A stretch of DNA of 64,000 bases from Halomonas saccharevitans (GTDB taxonomy: Bacteria > Pseudomonadota > Gammaproteobacteria > Pseudomonadales > Halomonadaceae). Below, in pieces: positions 25,883 through 34,369 of the stretch. The position numbers and the translations under genes were made by a program. The stretch's first letter is position 1. Every line of letters starts with the position of its first letter. A model generated the notes under the pieces. The model was not told the origin of the DNA, did no database searches, and saw only the letters and a list, made by a program, of their open reading frames with translations. Location: the NCBI RefSeq assembly GCF_900116405.1, contig NZ_FPAQ01000003.1, positions 124,001-188,000 of the forward strand. The letters are read 5' to 3'.

Positions 25883-26842
25883 TCAGGGACGCTGATGGTC
25901 ACCGATCTCCGCACCCACTTCCTCGTAGTAGCGCAGCGCGCCCGGATGGAAGCCGATCGGCGTGGACTCCACGCTGAACTCGACGGTGGTGTCGTTGGCC
26001 GCCGGGTGGATGGCGATCAGCTCGTCGGTCTGCTCGAAGAGCACCTTGGTGATCTGGTAGGCCAGCTCCTCGTCCATCTCGCTGCTCACGGCGAGCACGT
26101 TGGGGATGCCGATGCTCTGCACCGCCTCGCCCATGCCCTCGTAGAGGCCGGCCTTGAGCTCATAGGCCGCGAAGACGGGCTCGGCCTCCTTGGCCTTGGC
26201 GATCTCCTCGTCGGTCAGCCCGACCAGGCGGATGTCGCGGGTGGTGGCCAGGTTCATGATCGAGCTGGTGGGCGGGCCCACGCTCCAGAAGCCGGCGTCG
26301 ATATCGCCGTCACGGATGGCATCGGCGGTCTCGTTGAAGTTCAGGCGACGCGCATCGAGGTCGTCATAGGTGATGCCGTTGGCCTCGAGCAGGGCCTGGG
26401 CGTTGACCTCGGTGCCGCTGCCCGGGGCGCCCACGGAGACGGTCTTGCCCTCGAGGTCGGAGAGCGATTCGATGCCGGAATCGGCCAGGGTGACGATCTG
26501 CACGGCGTTGGGGTAGATCGAGGCCAGCGCACGGATGTTCTCGAGCTGGCGGCCCTCGAAGTCGCCGGTGCCGTTATAGGCCTGGTAGACGGTGTCGGCC
26601 AGCGCCAGGGCCAGGTCGGAGTCGCCGCGCCACACCAGCCCCATGTTCTCCACCGAGGCACCGGTGACCTCGGCGACGGCATCGGCCCCCTCGATGTGGT
26701 TACCGATCAGCTCGGCGAGACCGCCGCCATAGGGATAGTAGGTGCCGCCGGTGCCGCCGGTGGCGATGGAGAGCTGCTGGGCGGCGGCCAGCGGGGCCGT
26801 GGCCAGCAGCGTGGCGGTAGCGGCATACTTCAGGATTCGCAT
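25883..26842 (-). CDS. TAXI-family TRAP transporter periplasmic binding protein
   Basis: 319 residues. Signal peptide MRILKYAATATLLATAPLAAA, then LSIATGGTGGTYYPYGGGLA, the hallmark of TAXI binding proteins. GGAGGAATGCC precedes ATG 26842. It is first in the operon with the DUF1850 protein and the fused permease. The untranslated leader contains ACAACAACAA, similar to leaders of other uptake and catabolic genes in the window. Ligand unknown. Confidence 0.92.
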   Translation of the reverse strand: MRILKYAATATLLATAPLAAAQQLSIATGGTGGTYYPYGGGLAELIGNHIEGADAVAEVTGASVENMGLVWRGDSDLALALADTVYQAYNGTGDFEGRQLENIRALASIYPNAVQIVTLADSGIESLSDLEGKTVSVGAPGSGTEVNAQALLEANGITYDDLDARRLNFNETADAIRDGDIDAGFWSVGPPTSSIMNLATTRDIRLVGLTDEEIAKAKEAEPVFAAYELKAGLYEGMGEAVQSIGIPNVLAVSSEMDEELAYQITKVLFEQTDELIAIHPAANDTTVEFSVESTPIGFHPGALRYYEEVGAEIGDHQRP

Positions 26843-27028
26843 GGCATTCCTCCGGTCCTGGAACCAGGTTGTAGTGGATTGTTGTTGTAAATGGTTGTTA
26901 TGAGTTGTTCCGGCACCAGATCGCGGTGCCTCAGGCAACGCTAGCACGGGGCGAGCGTGAGCCACCATGCCACTATTTCTACGTTCTCTGATATTTTCGG
27001 CAATCCTCCTTAGGTCGACATCGCAGGA

Positions 27029-28225
27029 TCACGACTCGACCAGCTCCTTCACCTTGTCGACGATGTGCGCGCCGATGGGCAGCGCCGAGGTGGCCGCCGG
27101 GGACGGGGCGTTGCCGACGTTCACGGTGCGCCGCGTGTTGACGAACAGGAAGTCGTCGACGAGCTTGCCGTCGCGGGTCACCGCCTGGGCGCGCACCCCG
27201 GCCGGATAGGGTGTGAGGTCATCGAGGGTCAGGCTCGGGCAGTACTTGCGCACCAGCTCCAGGTAGCCGCGCTTGTACAGCGAGTTCTTCATCTCGGTGA
27301 GCCCCGGGCGCAGGTTCTTGCCCAGCACCCGGAGGATGCCCGGGTCGCTGAACATCCGCGCCATGTCGACAAGCGAGACGTCGCGCTTGCGGTAGCCCTC
27401 CCGGGCCAGCGCCAGCACGGCGTTGGGCCCCACGGTCACGCTGCCGTCGATCATGCGCGTCAGGTGCACGCCCAGAAACGGCATGGACGGGTCCGGGATG
27501 GGGTAGATCAGGTGATTGACGATGGCGTTGTGCTCTGCGGGCAGCAGGTAGTACTCGCCGCGGAACGGGCAGATGCTGAAGCCGGGGTCGCGGCCGAGCA
27601 TGCGCACCACGCGATCGGCCATCAGCCCCGAGCACGACACCAGGTAGCGTCCGGTGAACTCGCCCGCGCCGGTGGTGACCACCACCTCCTGGCGGCGCTC
27701 CGCCAGGGCGGTGACCTCGGCCCCGTAGCGGATCTCGCCGCCCAGGCGCTCGAACTCGGCGGCCATCGCCCGGGTGACCTCGGCGTAGTCGACGATGCCG
27801 CTGGAGGGCACGAAGATGCCGGCGATGCCGGTGATGTTCGGCTCGCGCTCCTTGAGCGCCTCACGGGAGAGCCACTCGCGCTCCAGGCCGTTGGCCGCGG
27901 TGCGATCCCACAGCGCCTCCATGCGCTGCTTCTCCTGCTCGTTGGTGGCCACCAGCAGCTTGCCGCAGATGTCGTAGGCGATGTCGTGGGCAGCGCAGAA
28001 CGCCTTGGTGGCCCGGTTGCCCTCCAGACAGAAGCGCGCCTTGAGGCTGCCCGGGGTGTAGTAGACCCCGGCGTGGATGACACCGCTGTTGTGGCCGGTC
28101 TGGTGGCACGCCGCCTCGCGCTCCTTCTCCACCACCAGCATGCGGCGATCGGGCCAGGCCTGCTGGAGCTGCATGGCGGTGGACATCCCCAGGATGCCGC
28201 CGCCGATGATGATGAAATCAAACAT
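27029..28225 (-). CDS. lhgO: L-2-hydroxyglutarate oxidase
   Basis: 398-residue FAD enzyme of the DAO family. The dinucleotide motif IIGGGILGMSTA opens the protein, and HQTGHNSGVIHAGVYYTPGSLKA is the conserved LhgO (YgaF) substrate/FAD region. It oxidises L-2-hydroxyglutarate to 2-oxoglutarate, passing electrons to the quinone pool. In E. coli it works after CsiD in glutarate breakdown; no csiD is visible here. GAGGACGGC precedes ATG 28225. Three 22-base repeats lie about 100 bases upstream of the start. Confidence 0.93.
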   Translation of the reverse strand: MFDFIIIGGGILGMSTAMQLQQAWPDRRMLVVEKEREAACHQTGHNSGVIHAGVYYTPGSLKARFCLEGNRATKAFCAAHDIAYDICGKLLVATNEQEKQRMEALWDRTAANGLEREWLSREALKEREPNITGIAGIFVPSSGIVDYAEVTRAMAAEFERLGGEIRYGAEVTALAERRQEVVVTTGAGEFTGRYLVSCSGLMADRVVRMLGRDPGFSICPFRGEYYLLPAEHNAIVNHLIYPIPDPSMPFLGVHLTRMIDGSVTVGPNAVLALAREGYRKRDVSLVDMARMFSDPGILRVLGKNLRPGLTEMKNSLYKRGYLELVRKYCPSLTLDDLTPYPAGVRAQAVTRDGKLVDDFLFVNTRRTVNVGNAPSPAATSALPIGAHIVDKVKELVES

Positions 28226-28654
28226 GCCGTCCTCGTTGTGTCATGCGACGGCCACGCCGCGGTCATGGCGTGGCCTCGTCAGGGTACTCTCGCGTGGGGC
28301 ATGGCGTCTCAGGCCGGGCTCTTGATGAATGGCTCAAGGCTGGCTGATGAATGGTTCGAGGCTGGCTCATGAATAACCCACGCCTGGCGCGAGTTGCGCA
28401 GTTTTCTGGCGTGGGTGACATGGCCTCGCTGGCGCCTCGGCTCGCGGCGCAGATCGGGAGCAACCGCTCGACCCTTCCGCCATGCGAGGGGCCGAACGAC
28501 GGCCCTTGAGGAGCGTTGAATACTCCGTACCGGTGGTGCCTCGATGCCCCCCGCCGGAGGGTCGATTTTTCCCCGAAAATTCCTCGAAAGGAGACTGGCA
28601 AAAACGCTCTTCAGCCGCCATAGTGTGGTTGTCGCAATTGCCAACTGGAGCATC
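28226..28654. other. 429-base intergenic region between lhgO and the XRE-like gene
   Basis: No convincing gene in either strand. It contains the 22-base repeats at 28323-28388 and, nearer the XRE-like gene, an A+T-richer stretch at about 28560-28640 where the promoter of that gene probably lies. Confidence 0.6.
28323..28388 (-). repeat. Three degenerate 22-bp tandem repeats upstream of lhgO
   Basis: Units at 28323-28344, 28345-28366 and 28367-28388. The first two differ at two positions (TGATGAATGGCTCAAGG against TGATGAATGGTTCGAGG, each followed by CTGGC); the third is more diverged but keeps ATGAAT and CCTGGC. Located about 100-160 bases upstream of the lhgO start. Confidence 0.75.
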
Positions 28655-28939
28655 ATGAGCACGGCACGTCTTCCCGCCCACGCGGAACCGACCGACCCTC
28701 CTCGAAGTAGCCCTGGCCTCGATGTCAGGGACCTGGAAAAACGTACGCGCCTCATGCGTATCATCACACGGCTGATCGCCGTGTCTGACCTGGGCAGCCG
28801 CGAAATCGCTCGCCGCGCCGGTCTGCCGATGCAGAAGATCAGCGACCTCCTCTCGGGGAAGCTGGAGCATCTCTCGGTTGACGAGATGCGCCTGGTCTAT
28901 CACAGCATCGATACGAGCGGGACACCCACGCCGCCCTGA
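28655..28939 (+). CDS. Small XRE-like helix-turn-helix protein
   Basis: 94 residues. After a flexible, proline-rich start, residues about 40-80 form a helix-turn-helix of the XRE/HigA type (SREIARRAGLPMQKISDLLSGK). No second domain. GGAG is four bases before ATG 28655. No toxin gene is adjacent, so an antitoxin role is not supported. A strong terminator follows, so it is monocistronic. It sits beside ttrBCA, but a regulatory link is not shown. Confidence 0.75.
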   Translation: MSTARLPAHAEPTDPPRSSPGLDVRDLEKRTRLMRIITRLIAVSDLGSREIARRAGLPMQKISDLLSGKLEHLSVDEMRLVYHSIDTSGTPTPP

Positions 28940-28984
28940 TCGATGGACGCCTCGGGCACACGCCCCGGCATTAAGAACAGCGAA

Positions 28985-29014
28985 CGCTCCGCCTCTCGGC
29001 GGGGCGTTTTTTTT
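28985..29014 (+). terminator. Rho-independent terminator after the XRE-like gene
   Basis: CGCTCCGCC and GGCGGGGCG form a 9-pair stem (one G-T) around TCTC, followed by eight T residues at 29007-29014. Confidence 0.9.
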
Positions 29015-29097
29015 GTCTTTTTCTTCTCATCAATTCACTTAAATTTCAGAAACTTACTCAGACATTACGCCAACATTAAGAGCTTGCTAATGATCTC

Positions 29098-29111
29098 TTG
29101 ATCGACATCAA
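29098..29111 (+). promoter_or_regulatory. FNR/ANR-type binding site upstream of ttrB
   Basis: TTGATCGACATCAA matches the FNR/ANR consensus TTGAT-N4-ATCAA perfectly. It is centred about 97 bases before the ttrB ATG, in the only A+T-rich part of the region. If it activates from -41.5, transcription would begin near 29146. Anaerobic activation suits an anaerobic terminal reductase. Confidence 0.85.
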
Positions 29112-29200
29112 GTGCCCCGTCACGGGTCGCCGTTAGCCTGCGGGTCATGCCTTTCGCCATGCGCGAAAGATCCCGCCCCATCCAGGCCACCGGAGGCGCC

Positions 29201-29977
29201 ATGGACCCCATTCGCCGTTCCCTTCTCGGCCAGCTGGCCCGCTTGAGCGCGGGCGCCGCGATGGTGCCGCTATCGAGCGTCGCCAGTGCCGGCATCAACC
29301 AGCAGCCGCCTCGTCGTGAAGGCGACCCCAGCAAGCGCTACGGCATGCTCATCGACCTGCGCCAGTGCATCGGCTGCCAGGCCTGCACCGTGTCGTGCCA
29401 TATCGAGAACGCCGCGCCGCTGGGCAGCTTCCGCACCACCGTCTCCCAGTACGAGGTGGCGCACCAGGAGACCGGCGAGGTCGCCACCTTCATGCTGCCC
29501 AGGCTCTGCAACCACTGCGAGAATCCGGCCTGCGTGCCGGTCTGCCCGGTGGAGGCCACCTACCAGCGCCAGGACGGCATCGTGGTGGTGGACAGCGACC
29601 GCTGCGTGGGCTGCGCCTACTGCGTCAACGCCTGCCCCTACGACGCCCGCTTCATCAACGAGCGCACCCAGACCGCCGACAAGTGCACCTTCTGCGCCCA
29701 CCGCCTGGAGGCCGGCCTGCTGCCGGCCTGCGTGGAGAGCTGCGTGGGCGGTGCGCGGATCATCGGCGACATGCGCGACCCACAGAGCCAGATCAGCCGC
29801 ATGATCGCCGAGCACAAGGACGAGCTGATGGTGCTGCAGCCCGAGAAGAACACCCTGCCCCAGGTCTTCTACCTCGGCATGGACGAGCGCTTCGTCACCC
29901 GTCCCGATGCCGAGCCGGTGGCCCTGGACGTCCTCGACCCCCACGGCAAGGAGATGGGCTATGAATTCGGCCATTGA
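29201..29977 (+). CDS. ttrB: Tetrathionate reductase iron-sulfur subunit
   Basis: 258 residues with the multi-cluster ferredoxin pattern of this family: CIGCQACTVSCHIEN, CNHCENPACVPVCPVEA, CVGCAYCVNACPYDA and CTFCAHRLEAGLLPACVESC, for four 4Fe-4S clusters. It is very close to Salmonella TtrB as I recall it, including MLIDLRQCIGCQ and ESCVGGARIIGD. The start at 29201 (MDPIRRSLLGQL) aligns with the TtrB start; ATGs at 29147 and 29159 would add residues without similarity. The twin arginines in a hydrophobic leader suggest Tat-linked export with TtrA. Its end overlaps ttrC by 17 bases. Confidence 0.92.
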   Translation: MDPIRRSLLGQLARLSAGAAMVPLSSVASAGINQQPPRREGDPSKRYGMLIDLRQCIGCQACTVSCHIENAAPLGSFRTTVSQYEVAHQETGEVATFMLPRLCNHCENPACVPVCPVEATYQRQDGIVVVDSDRCVGCAYCVNACPYDARFINERTQTADKCTFCAHRLEAGLLPACVESCVGGARIIGDMRDPQSQISRMIAEHKDELMVLQPEKNTLPQVFYLGMDERFVTRPDAEPVALDVLDPHGKEMGYEFGH

Positions 29978-31166
29978 GCTGCTCGCCCCGCGCTACGACA
30001 TCGCCTGGTACCCCTGGGCGGTGCAGTACTTCTTCATGATCGCCCTCTCCTACGCCAGCCTGTGGCTGGCCGCTCCGGGGCTGGTGTTCGGCAAGTCGCG
30101 CTGGCTACCCACCGCGCGCCTGGCGCTGCTGGCCTGCCTGACCACCACCCTGGTGGCACCGGTGGCGCTACTTGCCGACCTGCACCAGCCGCTGCGCTTC
30201 TGGCACTTCTACGCCTACGCCAACGGCCACTCCTGGATGTCGGTGGGCAGCCTGATCCTGCCGCTCTATGTGGTGGGCGTGATCGTGCTGGCCTGGCTGG
30301 CCTGGCGGCCGGCACTGCAGGCGAATCGTCAGGCGCCCGGGCTACAGGGCTTCATCGCCCGCTGGGCGTCGCTCGGCGAGTCGCCGACCCCGCGCGCGCT
30401 GCTGGTGCTGGTGGGTCTCGCCACCCTGGCGCTCTCCACCGGCATCATGCTCTATACCGGCGCCGAGGTGGCCATCGTCAAGGCCCGCCCGCTGTGGCAC
30501 ACCGTGTGGCTTCCGCCGATGTTCGTGGCCACCGGCGTCATCGCCGCTGCCGGCCTGATCCTGCTGCTCAACCGGGTGGCCGGTGAGCGCAGCACCACTG
30601 TCACCGGCCAGATGCTCAAGGTGATGCTGGGCGCCTGCCTGGCGGCGGGTCTCATTGCCGGCAGCTGGTTCCTCGACGGTATCAACGCCAACGTCGGCTC
30701 GGTGGCCGCGGCCCTGGAGTCGGTGCGCGGCAGCGCCGAGTGGCGCAGCACCGCCCTGTGGGGCGGGCTCACCGGCGTGGCCCTGTTCGGCGCCCTGCTC
30801 TACCTGCTCACCCGCCCTGCCGCCCGGCGCCCGGCGCTCTTCGCCTGGGCCTGGCTGCTGGGCCTGGTCGCCCTGCACGTGGGCTGGATGTTCCGCTGGG
30901 TGGTGCTGATGGACGTGCAGACCGTGGCCCGTCACAGCGCCGGCTTCCACCACTACGGCGTTCCCGCCGGCTCCTCCGGCGTGCTCGGCATCGTCGGCAC
31001 CTTCGGCCTGTGGCTCGCCGCCATCCTGCTGGTCGATCTCTTCGTGCCGTGGCGCCAGGCGCGCCAGGGCGGCCGCGGCGCCGATGTCTCCCCCGCGCCC
31101 GCCAGCGCCGCCTCTCCCGACTCCTCTCAAGAACATGCCCCCGAAGGAGCGCCTCATCATGGCTAA
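29961..31166 (+). CDS. ttrC: Tetrathionate reductase membrane subunit (NrfD family)
   Basis: 401-residue NrfD/PsrC-type quinol-oxidising membrane anchor with about nine segments. Starts inside ttrB (17-base overlap) and runs 8 bases into ttrA, so the three genes are tightly coupled in the order B-C-A, as in Salmonella. It is about 60 residues longer than the roughly 340-residue Salmonella protein; part of the excess is a low-complexity Ala/Pro/Ser-rich tail ending in HHG. The tail looks unstructured and cytoplasmic or periplasmic side cannot be told. Confidence 0.88.
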   Translation: MNSAIELLAPRYDIAWYPWAVQYFFMIALSYASLWLAAPGLVFGKSRWLPTARLALLACLTTTLVAPVALLADLHQPLRFWHFYAYANGHSWMSVGSLILPLYVVGVIVLAWLAWRPALQANRQAPGLQGFIARWASLGESPTPRALLVLVGLATLALSTGIMLYTGAEVAIVKARPLWHTVWLPPMFVATGVIAAAGLILLLNRVAGERSTTVTGQMLKVMLGACLAAGLIAGSWFLDGINANVGSVAAALESVRGSAEWRSTALWGGLTGVALFGALLYLLTRPAARRPALFAWAWLLGLVALHVGWMFRWVVLMDVQTVARHSAGFHHYGVPAGSSGVLGIVGTFGLWLAAILLVDLFVPWRQARQGGRGADVSPAPASAASPDSSQEHAPEGAPHHG

Positions 31167-34100
31167 GTCGTCCGCAGATCCGTCACGTCGCCGCTTCATG
31201 AAAGGCGCCGTCGCCGCCGGCGGCGCCGCCACCTTCGCCGCCGGCTACGCCGACCCGCTGCTCAAGATGGGCAAGGGCCTCACCGGCAGCGCCGGCGAGA
31301 CGCCCAAGCACCGCATCCACGGCAACTCCCTGGCGCCGGAATACAGCGTCGACCCGGCCAGCGGCGAGCTGACCCTGAACCCCGACCAGCGCCTGGCCTT
31401 CACCGTCTGCTACGGCTGCACCACCAAGTGCGGCGTGCGGGTGCGAATCGACAACGACAGCGACCAGGTGCTGCGCGTCGCCGGCAACCCCTACCACCCG
31501 CTCTCCGCCGACGAGCACCTGCCGATGCGCACCCCGGTGGCGGAGGCCCTGCGCGGCCTCAGCGCCTTCGGCGACCAGGGCCAGCAGAACCGCTCCACCG
31601 CCTGCGCCCGCGGCAACGCCATGATGAGCCAGATCGACAGCCCCTTCCGGGTGACGCACTGTCTCAAGCGGGTCGGCGGGCGCGGCGGCCGCGAGTGGCA
31701 GAAGGTGCCCTTCGCGCAGGTCATCGAGGAGATCTGCGAGGGCGGCGACCTGTTCGGCGAGGGCCAGGTGGAGGGCCTGCGCGCCATCCACGACGTCGAG
31801 ACCCCGATCGACCCGGCGAACCCCGAGTACGGCCCCAAGGCCAACCAGCTGATGGTGATGGAGGCCACCGACTACGGCCGCTCCGCCATCCTCAAGCGCT
31901 TCGCCTTCAACGCCTACGGCACCCGCAACTACGGCCATCACGGCTCCTACTGCGGGCTGGCCTTCCGCATGGGCTCCGGCGCCGTGATGAACGACATGAA
32001 GAAGTTCGCCCACGTCAAACCGGACATCCAGAACGCGCGCTTCATCATGTACATCGGCTGCGCCCCCAGCCAGGCCGGCAACCCCTTCAAGCGCCAGGGC
32101 CGCCTGATCGCCCAGGCCCGCGCCGCCGGCACCCTGGAGTACGTGGTGGTCGACCCGGCGCTCAACGCCTCGGCCTCCCACGCCGCCGACCACAACCGCT
32201 GGGTGCCGATCCGCCCGGGCACCGACAGCGCCTTCGCCATGGCGCTGATCCAGTGGCTGCTCGACCATGAGGGCTACTCCCGCGACTTCCTCGAGATGCC
32301 CGGCCAGGCCGCCGCCGACGCCGCCGGCGAGGCCACCCACTCCAACGCCACCCACCTGGTGATCGACAGCGAGAACCACCCGCGCCGCGGCCACTTCCTG
32401 CGCGCCAGCGACCTGGGCCGGGCCGAGGCCGGCGCCGAGGACGACGCGCCGCTGGTGATCGCCGACGGTGCACTCGTCGACGGCGAGTCGGTGATGGCCG
32501 CCGAGCTCTTTGTCGACCGCGAGGTCGAGCTCGGCGCCGCCCAGGACGGCAGTGGCGAACGCGTGCGGGTCAAGAGCAGCCTGACCCTGCTGCGCGAGGC
32601 GACTCACGAGCAGAGCCTGGCCGACTACGCCGCGCACTGCGGCATCCCCGAGGCGACCATCGTCGCGCTGGCCGAGCGCTACGCCCGTCACGGCCGCCGC
32701 GCGGTGGTCAACTGCCACGGCGGCATGATGTCCGGCAACGGCTTCTACGCGGCCTTCGCCGTGCAGATGCTCAACCTGCTGGCCGGCAACCACAACCGCA
32801 AGGGCGGCAGCGCCCCGGGCGGCGGCCAGTTCAACGGCGTGGGCCAGGGTCCGCGCTACGACCTGGCCAACTTCCCCGGCAAGCGCGGCCCGCAGGGCAT
32901 CTTCCTCTCGCGCTCGCGCTTCCCTTATGAGAAGTCCTCCGAGTATCGGCGCAAGGTGGCCGCTGGCGAGGCCCCCTACCCGGCCCGGGCGCCCTGGCGC
33001 TCCCTGGCGCCGCCCACCCTCACCGAGCACCTGCCCTCGGCGCTGGACGGCTACCCCTACCCCATCAAGGCGGTCATCGGCTGCATGGCCAACCCCATCT
33101 ACGGCCAGGCCGGCCTCGAGGGGCTGATCGCCGACAAGCTCAAGGACCCCAAGCGCCTGGGGCTCTACGTGGCGGTGGACGGCTTCATCAACGAGACCAA
33201 CCGCTACGCCGACTACATCGTGCCAGACTCGGTGATGTACGAGGTGTGGGGCTTCACCGGCGCCTGGCGCGGCACCCTGGGCAAGATGACCACCGCCTGC
33301 TGGCCGGTGGTGGAGCCGCGCCAGGAGAAGACCGAGGAGGGCGAGCCGGTCTCCATGGAGAGCTTCTTCATCGCCGTGGCCAAGCGCCTGGGCCTGCCCG
33401 GCTTCGGCGAGGGCGCCATCCCCGCCGCCGACGGCAGCCTGCACCCGCTGAACCGCGCCGAGGACTTCTTCCTGCGCGCCGCCGCCAACGTGGCCTTCCA
33501 GGGGGAGCCGCTGCCGGCCGCCGAGCAGAGCGACATCGACCACGCCGGCCTGGCACCGCTGATACCCAAGCTCGTGCGCACCCTGCCACCCGAGGAGCAC
33601 GGCCCGGTGGCCTATCTCTACGCCCGGGGCGGGCGCTTCGAGGACTTCCAGGATCACTTCAAGGGCGAGAACCTCACCAGCGCCTGGACGCGCACCCTGT
33701 GCGTCTACAACGAGCGGGTCGGCACCAGCATCAACACCCAGACCGGCGTGCCCAACCGCGGCGTGCCCTGCCACGGCCCGGCGTCCCTGGCCGACGGCCG
33801 CGCCATGCGCGAGGTGTTCACCGAGGAGGAGTGGCCACTGCTGGCGTTCTCGTTCAAGTCGAACCTGATGAACTCCTACGCCATCGGCCTCGAGCGGCTA
33901 CGCATGATCAAGCCCTACAACCCGGTGATGATGCATCGTGAGGACGCCGAGCGCTTCGGCATCGCTCACGGCGACGTGATCCGCATCGAGAGCCCCGGCG
34001 GCGGCGTGACCGCGCTGGCGCTGGTCGGCGAGGGTGTCGCACCGGGGGCACTGGCCATCGAGCACGGCTACGGCCACCGTGACCTCGGCGCCACGCCCCA

Positions 34101-34275
34101 CGTGATCGACGGCGAGTCCCAGCCGGATCTCGAGTGGCTGCGCGCCGGCATCAACATCAACGACCTGGGCTTCGAGGACCCGACCCGCCGGATAGCCGGT
34201 ACCTGGCTCGAGCCGATCAGCGGCGCCGCCGTGCGCCAGGGGCTGCCGATCCGGGTTACCCGCGTCGAGGCCTGA
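31159..34275 (+). CDS. ttrA: Tetrathionate reductase catalytic subunit (molybdopterin)
   Basis: 1038 residues, TtrA-sized. Tat signal SRRRFMK at residues 9-15; N-terminal 4Fe-4S ligands C84, C87, C91 and C149; likely molybdenum-ligating cysteine C265 in HGSYCGLAFRMGSG. GGDLFGEGQVEGLRAIHDVETPID and the end LGFEDPTRRIAGTW...SGAAVRQGLP match Salmonella TtrA closely, which separates it from thiosulfate, arsenate or polysulfide enzymes. It reduces tetrathionate to thiosulfate in the periplasm with electrons from TtrBC. GAAGGAG precedes ATG 31159. No ttrRS sensor genes are nearby. Confidence 0.92.
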   Translation: MAKSSADPSRRRFMKGAVAAGGAATFAAGYADPLLKMGKGLTGSAGETPKHRIHGNSLAPEYSVDPASGELTLNPDQRLAFTVCYGCTTKCGVRVRIDNDSDQVLRVAGNPYHPLSADEHLPMRTPVAEALRGLSAFGDQGQQNRSTACARGNAMMSQIDSPFRVTHCLKRVGGRGGREWQKVPFAQVIEEICEGGDLFGEGQVEGLRAIHDVETPIDPANPEYGPKANQLMVMEATDYGRSAILKRFAFNAYGTRNYGHHGSYCGLAFRMGSGAVMNDMKKFAHVKPDIQNARFIMYIGCAPSQAGNPFKRQGRLIAQARAAGTLEYVVVDPALNASASHAADHNRWVPIRPGTDSAFAMALIQWLLDHEGYSRDFLEMPGQAAADAAGEATHSNATHLVIDSENHPRRGHFLRASDLGRAEAGAEDDAPLVIADGALVDGESVMAAELFVDREVELGAAQDGSGERVRVKSSLTLLREATHEQSLADYAAHCGIPEATIVALAERYARHGRRAVVNCHGGMMSGNGFYAAFAVQMLNLLAGNHNRKGGSAPGGGQFNGVGQGPRYDLANFPGKRGPQGIFLSRSRFPYEKSSEYRRKVAAGEAPYPARAPWRSLAPPTLTEHLPSALDGYPYPIKAVIGCMANPIYGQAGLEGLIADKLKDPKRLGLYVAVDGFINETNRYADYIVPDSVMYEVWGFTGAWRGTLGKMTTACWPVVEPRQEKTEEGEPVSMESFFIAVAKRLGLPGFGEGAIPAADGSLHPLNRAEDFFLRAAANVAFQGEPLPAAEQSDIDHAGLAPLIPKLVRTLPPEEHGPVAYLYARGGRFEDFQDHFKGENLTSAWTRTLCVYNERVGTSINTQTGVPNRGVPCHGPASLADGRAMREVFTEEEWPLLAFSFKSNLMNSYAIGLERLRMIKPYNPVMMHREDAERFGIAHGDVIRIESPGGGVTALALVGEGVAPGALAIEHGYGHRDLGATPHVIDGESQPDLEWLRAGININDLGFEDPTRRIAGTWLEPISGAAVRQGLPIRVTRVEA

Positions 34276-34300
34276 GCGGCCGCCACGCCGACGCGTACGT

Positions 34301-34330
34301 ACGCCCCGCCTGTCCGGCGGGGCGTTTTTT
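34301..34330 (+). terminator. Rho-independent terminator of ttrBCA
   Basis: ACGCCCCGCC and GGCGGGGCGT form a 10-base perfect stem around TGTCC, followed by a run of T residues. It also separates ttrA from convergent egtD. Confidence 0.92.
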
Positions 34331-34369
34331 GTGTGGCGACGAGAACGCTGATCCGGCGTCGCGCCCGCG

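Noticed and set aside
28655-28939. Antitoxin of a toxin-antitoxin pair
   Set aside because: No companion toxin-sized gene on either side; a strong terminator follows directly.
31183-33774. Very long open frame antisense to ttrA
   Set aside because: High G+C leaves few stop codons in the complementary frame. The peptide is Val/Gly/His-rich without any domain, while ttrA on the other strand has all expected motifs.
31159-34275. Thiosulfate/polysulfide or arsenate reductase catalytic subunit
   Set aside because: Length, B-C-A gene order and several long conserved segments match TtrA rather than PhsA, PsrA or ArrA.
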